Positions 7,340-12,632 of a DNA stretch of 18,642 nucleotides are shown here, one piece after another. The DNA is from Candidatus Berkelbacteria bacterium CG_4_9_14_3_um_filter_39_23. GTDB taxonomy: Bacteria > Patescibacteriota > UBA1384 > GWA2-35-9 > CG2-30-39-44. The stretch spans positions 1 to 18,642 of the forward strand of contig PFTZ01000093.1 of assembly GCA_002789815.1 (NCBI GenBank), in the 5' to 3' direction. Both the position numbers and the translations under genes were made by a program. The notes under the pieces are model-generated. The model saw only the letters and a program-made list of their open reading frames with translations, was not told where the DNA came from and did no database searches. How positions within the stretch are numbered: the stretch's first letter is position 1; each line of letters opens with the position of its first letter.

Positions 7340-8353
7340 ATGGACGAGAAAAAAATTATCGTTGATATTTCGTGGGTATCAATTCTTAAAGTGATTACCG
7401 CTCTTCTTGCGGTTTGGCTGGTTTGGTCAGTGCAAGATATTATTATTTTATTTTTTATCGTTTTAGTATTGGTAGCCGCGCTTTCACCGGTGGTTGATTT
7501 TTGGTCAAAAAAAATAAATCGCGCCCTTGCCACATCTTTGGTATATTTATTAATTCTCGCCTGCCTTGTGCTGATTGGTTTTGTGATTATCCCGCCAGTT
7601 GCCACCCAAGTTAGAAGTTTATCGTATGATTTGCCATATTTAAGTAAGCAAATTTTTCCGGTTTTTGGCGCCTGGCGCGATGTGATAGATTTTTCCACCC
7701 AAAGTCTGACTTCCCTGGCTAGCCAACTGCAAACGGTTTCATCTTCAATTTATAGCACCACGGTTGGGTTTATCGGTGGAGTGGTGGGCGTGTTCACGGT
7801 TTTAGTTTTAACCTTTTATTTACTTTTGGAGGAGCAAGGCGCTAAAAATTTTTTATACAAATACTTACCGATTCAAAATCGAGAAACCTATATTGAAATA
7901 ATGCAAAAGGTTGGCTTGAAAATGGGCGCGTGGATGCGCGGGCAATTATTTTTAGCACTTGTTGTAGGCGTGATTGATTTTGCCGGGTTGATAATTATCG
8001 GAGTGCCGTATGCGTTGACACTAGCCGTATGGGCAGGACTGACGGAAATTATTCCTTATATCGGACCAGTGCTTGGCGCCATACCAGCGATTATTATTGC
8101 CTTGACGATCTCTCCGATTCAAGGGTTGTTAGTATTGATTTTCTTTATTGTTGTGCAACAAGTTGAGTCGAACTTTTTAGTGCCAAAAATTATGCAAAAA
8201 GCGGTTGGTCTTTCACCAGTGATTATAATTTTGGTTCTGCTTATCGGTGGAAAATTAGCTGGGATTCTCGGTATTATTTTGGCTGTTCCAGTGGCTGCCA
8301 CGATCGGAGTGTTTGTTCAGGAATTGCCCAAACTCAAAAATACGCAGACATAA
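7340..8353 (+). CDS. AI-2E family transporter (PF01594-like membrane protein)
   Basis: The 337-residue polytopic membrane protein has the family plan: paired N-terminal helices (about 12-50), a third helix (about 56-78), an amphipathic middle region, then four or five C-terminal helices. Conserved signatures are LTEIIPYIGPVLGAIPA (about 235-251) and the GLSPVIIILVLLIGGKLAGI block (about 291-310). The family includes TqsA (autoinducer-2 export) and other permeases, so quorum signalling must not be assumed; many members transport other solutes or ions. The gene is monocistronic, bounded by its own promoter and a strong bidirectional terminator. Confidence 0.85.
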   Translation: MDEKKIIVDISWVSILKVITALLAVWLVWSVQDIIILFFIVLVLVAALSPVVDFWSKKINRALATSLVYLLILACLVLIGFVIIPPVATQVRSLSYDLPYLSKQIFPVFGAWRDVIDFSTQSLTSLASQLQTVSSSIYSTTVGFIGGVVGVFTVLVLTFYLLLEEQGAKNFLYKYLPIQNRETYIEIMQKVGLKMGAWMRGQLFLALVVGVIDFAGLIIIGVPYALTLAVWAGLTEIIPYIGPVLGAIPAIIIALTISPIQGLLVLIFFIVVQQVESNFLVPKIMQKAVGLSPVIIILVLLIGGKLAGILGIILAVPVAATIGVFVQELPKLKNTQT

Positions 8354-8375
8354 AGATAGTGTTTGGTTGTGTAGA

Positions 8376-8414
8376 AAATAAAAAAATACTTGAAAACTAT
8401 TTCAAGTATTTTTT
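8376..8414. terminator. Bidirectional intrinsic terminator
   Basis: The perfect 11-bp stem AATACTTGAAA (8385-8395) / TTTCAAGTATT (8400-8410) has a 4-nt loop. A run of T follows on the plus strand (to 8414) and a mirrored A run precedes it (T run on the minus strand). It serves the AI-2E gene and anything arriving on the minus strand past the tmRNA. Confidence 0.85.
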
Positions 8415-8555
8415 AATGGAGCTGAGGGGAGATTAGCACCTTTTGGACACCGATGGTTTCCAACGCCCAACATATGCTTATGTTGGGACTGCCTTCCTGC
8501 GCGGGAAAACAGGTGTTTTCCCGACCCCTTTCCCTGGCGCAACTTCAACTTAATT
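8415..8555 (-). ncRNA. Candidate structured RNA segment downstream of tmRNA
   Basis: No ORF is supported. Three consecutive hairpins occur: 8443-8463 (9 positions, one mismatch), 8466-8487 (CCCAACATA/TATGTTGGG, 9 bp) and 8502-8523 (CGGGAAAAC/GTTTTCCCG, 9 bp). The segment is bounded by two terminators. Its minus-strand 3' end repeats the tmRNA 3' end exactly: the 23 nt at 8409-8431 equal 8584-8606, and a GCACC motif of the T-arm region is also shared with a 2-nt offset. It could be a second small RNA read or processed from the tmRNA transcript, or a remnant of an element that integrated at the ssrA 3' end. I see no diagnostic SRP, RNase P or 6S motif. Confidence 0.45.
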
Positions 8556-8589
8556 AAAAAAAGACGATACTAACGCATCATCTTTTTTT
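8556..8589 (-). terminator. Intrinsic terminator of tmRNA
   Basis: On the minus strand AAAGATGATGC and GTATCGTCTTT pair (with G-T wobbles) around the loop GTTA. The stem is flanked by seven A and seven T, so the helix continues into the U-tract. It begins 3 nt after the mature tmRNA 3' end. Confidence 0.8.
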
Positions 8590-8591
8590 AA

Positions 8592-9110
8592 TGGAGCTGA
8601 GGGGAGTTGCACCCCTGTCCGAAATAAAGTCAAAAAGGCAGTTGACAAGCTTTGTGGGGTCTGTCGACAAATATCATTTTTACTGCAATTTGCCAAATTC
8701 TACTGCAATTTTTTCTAAACTCCTCCGCTTATTTTTCCATTGATAGACATCGTCGCTTATAAAAAATTTCGCTACGAATTTGACAAATTTCGTTTAAAAA
8801 GCACATTTGCCGACAGACCCCTGATCGCACAAGGCGAATGCTTTTGTTTTAACTTAATCCTGATTACCAAAACTATCTCACCAGGACGTAGATCGGATTA
8901 TGACGCCGCAAGATTCAGCCGATCGACAAATCTATTGACGGTTGTCGCGTTTAGGCAACAACAGGTGCAAAAGCTAATCCGCTAAAAGCGGTTTTGACCT
9001 TTTTAAATAAGTTGGCACTTAAACAACTTGTTCGTTGGATTTACGAGGCAAACAAACTTGCTCGGCTTGAAACCAGTTCTCTTTTATCCCGTCGAAGCTA
9101 TTTCAGCCCC
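8592..9110 (-). ncRNA. ssrA: tmRNA (transfer-messenger RNA)
   Basis: The 5' end reads GGGGCTGAAATAGCTTCGAC then GGGAT, the conserved tmRNA start. The 3' end CAGCTCC plus discriminator A pairs with GGGGCTG (one G-T). A T-arm AGGGG/CCCCT is present; no CCA is encoded. The RNA is about 519 nt. The likely tag reading frame begins at GCC (9014-9016), just after TAAGT, which matches the resume context of other tmRNAs. It ends at TAA (8951-8953), giving 21 residues that begin ANLFKK and end GLAFAPVVA. Pseudoknot-like GC-rich blocks fill the rest. It rescues stalled ribosomes together with SmpB, whose gene is at 10669-11127. A short ORF on the opposite strand (8740-8985) is spurious. Confidence 0.92.
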
Positions 9111-9138
9111 ATTTTTCAAATTGCAAAACCTTAAATAA

Positions 9139-9167
9139 AGCATAGCATAATTTGCCAAAAAAGTCAA
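9139..9167 (-). promoter_or_regulatory. tmRNA promoter
   Basis: On the minus strand TTGACT (9167-9162) and TATGCT (9144-9139) are 17 nt apart. The predicted start near 9132 leaves a leader of about 22 nt before the mature 5' end, consistent with RNase P processing. It overlaps the response-regulator promoter on the other strand. Confidence 0.65.
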
Positions 9168-9180
9168 TCGGCATTATAAT
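9152..9180 (+). promoter_or_regulatory. Response-regulator promoter
   Basis: TTGCCA (9152-9157) and TATAAT (9175-9180) are 17 nt apart. Predicted transcription starts at about 9187, right at the AGGAGG Shine-Dalgarno (9187-9192). Its -35 lies inside the spacer of the divergent tmRNA promoter, so the two polymerases would compete for the same DNA. Confidence 0.65.
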
Positions 9181-9196
9181 CATTTTAGGAGGATAT

Positions 9197-9568
9197 ATGA
9201 AAAAAATAATAATTATCGAAGATGACTTACAACTCATCGGCATATACAAGCACGAGTTTCAAAAAAATGGTTTTACCGTTATTCATAGCGAGACAGGTTT
9301 TGATCTTGTTGGATTGATCAAAGAAAATCAGCCAGACGCAGTGCTACTTGATTTGCTTGTACCTGGGATTCGCGGGCTCGAGCTTCTCGCGCAACTGCAA
9401 AAAGAGGGCTTGACGGAAAAATATCCGGTTATTACCTACTCTGCTTTGGCAACCAAAATGGTGGCAGGAAAATCAAAAAAACTCGGCGCCAAATTGCATA
9501 TCGGCAAAAGCGATTATACTTCGCAAGAAATTGTGAAAAAAGTTCTCGGAGTGATAAAAGGGAAATAG
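9197..9568 (+). CDS. Single-domain response regulator (CheY-like receiver)
   Basis: The 123-residue protein is a bare receiver domain with no output domain. Expected residues are present: acidic pair D9 and D10 in IIIIEDD, phospho-acceptor D52 in AVLLDLLVPG, switch S82 in ITYSA, and K104 in LHIGKSD. I chose the ATG at 9197 over the in-frame ATG at 9152 because a perfect AGGAGG lies 4 nt upstream and because 9152 would sit inside the promoter. Stand-alone receivers signal through protein contacts, for instance with a kinase, phosphorelay protein or pilus motor regulator. No partner kinase is in the window. It is divergent from tmRNA and shares its promoter region. Confidence 0.88.
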   Translation: MKKIIIIEDDLQLIGIYKHEFQKNGFTVIHSETGFDLVGLIKENQPDAVLLDLLVPGIRGLELLAQLQKEGLTEKYPVITYSALATKMVAGKSKKLGAKLHIGKSDYTSQEIVKKVLGVIKGK

Positions 9569-9669
9569 AGGCTAGAGATTGGAAGTTTGATATTAGAAGG
9601 GGAATTTTTTAGTGAGAAATCAATTTTATTTTAGAGCAGTAATTTTTTAAGCGATTTTTAGGCTATGAC

Positions 9670-9698
9670 TTGACAAAATGTAAAGTTTTCTTTACAAT
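9670..9698 (+). promoter_or_regulatory. Consensus promoter with an 18-bp operator-like inverted repeat
   Basis: TTGACA (9670-9675), a 17-nt spacer and TACAAT (9693-9698) make the best promoter in the window. The perfect dyad TGTAAAG-TTTT-CTTTACA (9679-9696) fills the spacer and covers four bases of the -10, so a bound protein would block polymerase. The HTH encoded 6 nt downstream is the obvious candidate, giving autorepression (inference). Confidence 0.8.
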
Positions 9699-9704
9699 CG
9701 GAGT

Positions 9705-10391
9705 ATGGAAAACAAACAAAACAAGCTTAAAGACCTGCGCAGAAATAAAAACTTATCGCAGGAACAAGTTGCTAAAGAACTCGGAGTTTCTCGCCAGACA
9801 ATTTTTGCGTTGGAAAAAGGAATGTGGGAACCGTCGCTTACCTTGGCGTGCAAAATTTGCGATTTGTTTGACTTGGCGTTATCCGAAATTTTTGCATTAG
9901 AAACAAATAATTTATTTCCTCAAAAAATTGAGGAGAAAGGAGATATAATGGACAGAGATCTTATGCCTTGGTCGCCTTTTCGTGGCTTGGGCGAGCTTCA
10001 TCGGGAAATCGATCGTTTTTTTGACGATTCGTTTGCGTCAACTAGCGCGTCTAACATTCGTGTGCCGGCAATGAACATTCACGAAAAAGGAAATGAATTT
10101 GTGATTGACGTGGCAGTGCCGGGTTACAAAGAAGACGAAATTGACATTGAGGTTGGTGACGATTATTTAACGCTCAAGGGCGAAAAACAAAAGGAAGCAG
10201 AAGACAAAGATAAAAAATTTCACCGCAAAGAATTTGCTTACGGAAGCTTTGAGCGCACAGTCGCTTTTCCAGTTTTAGTGGACGATGAAAAGGTGACAGC
10301 CGATTTGTCAGATGGGACTTTGCGGATTGTTATTCCTAAAAAAGAACCAGTCAAGCCGAAAGTGAGAAAAATCAAAGTGGTGAAAAAGTAA
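9705..10391 (+). CDS. XRE-type HTH fused to Hsp20 (small heat-shock protein)
   Basis: The 228 residues contain two complete modules in one frame. Residues 7-63 are a CylR2/YgzD-like XRE helix-turn-helix (LRRNKNLSQEQVAKELGVSR, then QTIFALEKGMWEPSLTLACK). Residues 82-228 are a full small heat-shock protein: MDRDLMPWSPFRGL start, alpha-crystallin domain from about 118, DGTLRIVIPK near 204-213, and an I-x-V tail. They are joined by about 18 residues. An internal ATG at 9948 (residue 82) follows AGGAG and AAAGGAG (9931-9942) at 5-nt spacing, so Hsp20 alone (147 aa) is probably also made. The first ATG sits 6 nt after the -10, suggesting leaderless initiation. The chaperone part could relieve repression when occupied by misfolded protein (inference). 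A lost stop codon between two genes is the alternative. Confidence 0.85.
   Translation: MENKQNKLKDLRRNKNLSQEQVAKELGVSRQTIFALEKGMWEPSLTLACKICDLFDLALSEIFALETNNLFPQKIEEKGDIMDRDLMPWSPFRGLGELHREIDRFFDDSFASTSASNIRVPAMNIHEKGNEFVIDVAVPGYKEDEIDIEVGDDYLTLKGEKQKEAEDKDKKFHRKEFAYGSFERTVAFPVLVDDEKVTADLSDGTLRIVIPKKEPVKPKVRKIKVVKK
9931..9950 (+). promoter_or_regulatory. Internal Shine-Dalgarno and ATG for Hsp20 alone
   Basis: AGGAG (9931-9935) and AAAGGAG (9936-9942) precede ATG 9948 by an optimal 5 nt, inside the HTH-Hsp20 reading frame. The Met begins a canonical Hsp20 N-terminus. It is one of the strongest ribosome-binding sites in the window and decides a second product. Confidence 0.75.
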
Positions 10392-10430
10392 CACTCAAAT
10401 ATGTAGATGGCACAAATAATACCCCAAATT

Positions 10431-10460
10431 AAAACCTCCAACCTCAGGGTTGGAGGTTTT
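10431..10460. terminator. Intrinsic terminator after HTH-Hsp20
   Basis: The perfect 13-bp stem AAAACCTCCAACC/GGTTGGAGGTTTT has a 4-nt loop. The plus-strand U run is short (TTTT, then GG), so termination is likely but perhaps leaky; the minus side has TTTTAATTT. An outer pairing TACCCCAAA (10420-10428) with TTTGGGGTA (10473-10481) reaches into the next promoter. Confidence 0.7.
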
Positions 10461-10466
10461 GGAAAG

Positions 10467-10495
10467 TTGATTTTTGGGGTAAATTTGATTAAAAT
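10467..10495 (+). promoter_or_regulatory. tRNA-Val promoter
   Basis: TTGATT (10467-10472) and TAAAAT (10490-10495) are 17 nt apart. The predicted start near 10502 is only about 4 nt before the mature tRNA. Confidence 0.65.
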
Positions 10496-10505
10496 AAAAT
10501 TATTA

Positions 10506-10580
10506 GCGCGCATAGCTCAGTGGCAGAGCGTCTGCTTGACGTGCAGAAGGTTGGAGGTCCGATTCCTCCTGCGCGCACCA
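10506..10580 (+). tRNA. tRNA-Val(GAC)
   Basis: The acceptor stem GCGCGCA (10506-10512) pairs perfectly with TGCGCGC (10570-10576). The anticodon stem TCTGC/GCAGA encloses loop TTGACGT, giving anticodon GAC. The T arm is GGAGGTCCGATTCCTCC. Discriminator A10577 is followed by encoded CCA (10578-10580). Confidence 0.95.
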
Positions 10581-10668
10581 AATGGGACTTCGTGATTTTT
10601 TGTAGGGGGAAGCATCGGTTCCGTTTAAAAAAGTTTCGCGCATTTTCAAACAAAGGGTATTTGATTTT

Positions 10669-11127
10669 TTATCGATGAAATTTTGAGCTTCGTTTAAATT
10701 CTTTTTCTTTAATTGCTTGTCGCTTATCCCATTTTTTCTTAGGGCGGGCAATGCCGATCTCGAGTTTGGCTTTGCCTCGCTTAAAATATAGACGAGTTGG
10801 GATTAAAGTTAAACCTTTTTCCTGTGTTTTGCCGATGAGCTTGTTGATCTCAGTTTTGTGAACTAACAATTTGCGTGTTCGCTGGGCGTCTTGGTTTTCA
10901 GATCCCAAATAAAGTCCGACAATATAAAGCTCTGGTACTTTTTGGCTATAAAAAATTTTGGCAAAACTGCCACGGAGTTGCGTTTTTCCAGCTCTGATAG
11001 CTTTGATTTCGTCGCCCTTCAAAACCAGTCCAGCTTCAATTTTTTCTAAAATTTCATAATCAAAAAACGCCCGCTTGTTTTGGAAAATTCTTTGTGATAT
11101 ATTTAATTTAGTGATTTTTTGTTTCAT
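10669..11127 (-). CDS. smpB: SsrA-binding protein SmpB
   Basis: The 152-residue cytoplasmic protein binds tmRNA and places it in the ribosomal A site during trans-translation. Family hallmarks are NKRAFFDYEILEKIEAGLVL near the N-terminus (about 17-36), GDEIKAIRAGKTQLRGSFAKI (about 38-58), HKTEINKLIGKTQEKGLTLIP in the middle, and the basic C-terminal tail KKKWDKRQAIKEKEFKR (about 129-145), which sits in the mRNA channel. Length is normal. Its start is 17 nt from the divergent P-loop kinase gene. Its -10 ends 6 nt before the ATG, so the message is probably leaderless. The ssrA gene is 1.6 kb away on the same strand. Confidence 0.95.
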   Translation of the reverse strand: MKQKITKLNISQRIFQNKRAFFDYEILEKIEAGLVLKGDEIKAIRAGKTQLRGSFAKIFYSQKVPELYIVGLYLGSENQDAQRTRKLLVHKTEINKLIGKTQEKGLTLIPTRLYFKRGKAKLEIGIARPKKKWDKRQAIKEKEFKRSSKFHR

Positions 11128-11133
11128 AGGATA

Positions 11134-11142
11134 ATTATAGCA
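11134..11142 (-). promoter_or_regulatory. Extended -10 of the smpB promoter
   Basis: On the minus strand TGCTATAAT (11142-11134) is a perfect extended -10. It ends 6 nt before the smpB ATG (11127). No clear -35 is seen, which an extended -10 can offset. Confidence 0.55.
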
Positions 11143-11144
11143 TA

Positions 11145-11690
11145 ATGATAATTGGAATAACAGGTTTATTGGGAGCAGGCAAAGATACAGTGGCTGAAAT
11201 TTTAGTCAAAAAAAATTTTGCACATTTTTCACTTTCAAACGAAGTGCGTTATGAACTTAAAAAAGCGAAAATTCCCGAAACGATTGACAACCTTGTTGCT
11301 ATGGGGATAAAAATTAAAAATCAATTTGGATTTGCAGAATTGGCAAAACGGGCGCTTAAAAAATGTCAAGGTAAAAATTGCGTATTAACGAGTATTCGCA
11401 CAACCGATGAAGTGAAGTATTTGCAAAATAAAAAAAATTTTATTTTACTTAACATATCATGTCCGGCAAAAATTAGGCACAAAAGAATTTTAAAAAGAAA
11501 TCGTCCCAGCGATCAAGCATTTAAAATTTTTCATAAATTTATTGAAAAAGAACGAGAGCAATTTTTTGGCACTGGCGCCAAGCTAAATTTGCAGGCGACA
11601 ATCAAAATGTCTGACTTGACAATAGATAATAGTCACGATATAAAAGAATTAAAAAGGAAGATTGATGAAATTATCCAAAAATTATACTAG
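11145..11690 (+). CDS. P-loop nucleotide kinase-like protein (dNMP or dephospho-CoA kinase fold)
   Basis: The 181-residue protein has an N-terminal Walker A GLLGAGKDT (about residues 7-15). A kinase-like core follows (FSLSNEVRYELKK, VLTSIRTTDEVKYL) and a basic lid-like stretch, RHKRILKRNRPSD. It resembles the UPF0200/dephospho-CoA kinase and adenylate kinase-like group. Because it opens a run of deoxynucleotide genes, a deoxynucleoside monophosphate kinase role is plausible, but this is inference from context. It overlaps the dCMP deaminase start by 26 nt, so the two are translationally coupled. It is divergent from smpB with an 17-nt gap containing shared -10-like sequence. Confidence 0.65.
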   Translation: MIIGITGLLGAGKDTVAEILVKKNFAHFSLSNEVRYELKKAKIPETIDNLVAMGIKIKNQFGFAELAKRALKKCQGKNCVLTSIRTTDEVKYLQNKKNFILLNISCPAKIRHKRILKRNRPSDQAFKIFHKFIEKEREQFFGTGAKLNLQATIKMSDLTIDNSHDIKELKRKIDEIIQKLY

Positions 11691-12141
11691 AATTAGTTGG
11701 GATAATTATTTTAAGAAAATTACGGAAGATGTTTCGCAACGTTCGAATTGTCTGACTCGGCAATGCGGAGCGATTTTGATAAAAGAGAAAATGATTATAT
11801 CAACCGGTTACAATGGAACGCCAAAGGGTGTTAAAAATTGTTTTAAAGGCGGATGTCCGAGATGTAATGATAGTAAAATCAAATCAGGTGAGGCGCTTGA
11901 TCGGTGTATTTGCGTTCACGCTGAAGAAAATGCCATCATTCAGGCGGCATACCACGGCATGTCAACCAAGGACGCAACCCTATATACTATTTATTGCCCG
12001 TGTATTTTTTGCGCCAAGTCAATCGTCAATGCTGGTATAAAAGAAGTGATTTATTTTGATGATTACTACCAAATGGATAGCTTGTCAAGAAAAATGTTTA
12101 CTAGCAGTGGCGTAAAAGTGAGAAAGTTTAATGGAAGTTAG
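11665..12141 (+). CDS. Deoxycytidylate (dCMP) deaminase
   Basis: The 158-residue zinc enzyme deaminates dCMP to dUMP, feeding thymidylate synthesis. The zinc/catalytic motif HAEENAI (Cx..HAE) lies at about residues 85-91, and the second zinc motif CPCIFCAK at about 111-118. An N-terminal CGAILIKEKMIISTGYNG strand and a cysteine-rich insert, CFKGGCPRCND, match ComEB-type dCMP deaminases. I chose ATG 11665 because AAGGAAG (11654-11660) lies 4 nt upstream; the in-frame TTG at 11662 is less likely. The end overlaps dut by 11 nt. Confidence 0.9.
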   Translation: MKLSKNYTRISWDNYFKKITEDVSQRSNCLTRQCGAILIKEKMIISTGYNGTPKGVKNCFKGGCPRCNDSKIKSGEALDRCICVHAEENAIIQAAYHGMSTKDATLYTIYCPCIFCAKSIVNAGIKEVIYFDDYYQMDSLSRKMFTSSGVKVRKFNGS

Positions 12142-12580
12142 GATTTTAAGGGTTGATAATTCTTTACCTTTGCCTCGCTATGAAACTAACGGCGCGGTGG
12201 CATTTGATTATGTGGCGCGTAAAAATACCAAAATAAAACCCGGCGAGATCGGGTTGATTCCCGGCAATGTGATAATAAAAATTCCGCGCGGGTTTATGAT
12301 TTTGATTGTGCCTCGTTCGTCAATGCCCAGAAAAACTGGTTTGGTTTTTCCGCATTCAGTTGGAATTGTTGACCAAGATTATTGCGGGGTTAACGATGAG
12401 CATTTGATCCAAGTCTTTAATCCGAGTAGAAAAATTATTGAAGTAAAAAGGGGAGAGCGGGTCGCGCAAGGCGTGTTTGTCAAAATAGAAAAAGCGAATT
12501 GGAAGGAAATGAAAAATATCAGACAGAAAAGTCGAGGAGGATTTGGATCGACAGGGAAAATCTCAAATCTCAAAATTTAA
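12131..12580 (+). CDS. dut: Trimeric dUTPase
   Basis: The 149-residue enzyme hydrolyses dUTP to dUMP and PPi, protecting DNA from uracil and supplying ThyA. All five trimeric dUTPase motifs are visible: GAVAFDY (about 21-27), PRSSM (about 61-65), GIVDQDYCG (about 78-86, including the catalytic Asp), RGERVAQGVF (about 106-115), and RGGFGSTG (about 135-142). The final residues KISNLKI are encoded by the dispersed AAATCTCAAA repeat, so the original C-terminus appears to have been replaced by repeat sequence just after motif 5. Gene order and overlaps point to one operon with the dCMP deaminase. Confidence 0.9.
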   Translation: MEVRILRVDNSLPLPRYETNGAVAFDYVARKNTKIKPGEIGLIPGNVIIKIPRGFMILIVPRSSMPRKTGLVFPHSVGIVDQDYCGVNDEHLIQVFNPSRKIIEVKRGERVAQGVFVKIEKANWKEMKNIRQKSRGGFGSTGKISNLKI

Positions 12581-12618
12581 ATCTCAAAGCTTGTCCCGAG
12601 CGAAGTTGAGGGATGACA
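12558..12618 (+). repeat. Interspersed repeats at the end of dut and before glyA
   Basis: AAATCTCAAA copies begin at 12558, 12565 and 12579. They are followed by TTGTCCCGAGCGAAGTTGAG plus GGATGACA, an imperfect palindrome of a type widespread in CPR genomes. The first part supplies the last codons and the stop of dut. Confidence 0.6.
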
Positions 12619-12632
12619 ATTCAAAATAATAA

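Noticed and set aside
7340..8353. Quorum-sensing exporter as a firm function
   Set aside because: The AI-2E family name covers diverse permeases; no luxS or other signalling gene is nearby.
8740..8985. 81-aa plus-strand ORF
   Set aside because: It lies entirely inside tmRNA on the opposite strand and has no RBS or family resemblance.
12558..12618. CRISPR-like array
   Set aside because: The units are 10-11 bp, with spacers of a few bases and no cas genes; they are simple interspersed repeats.
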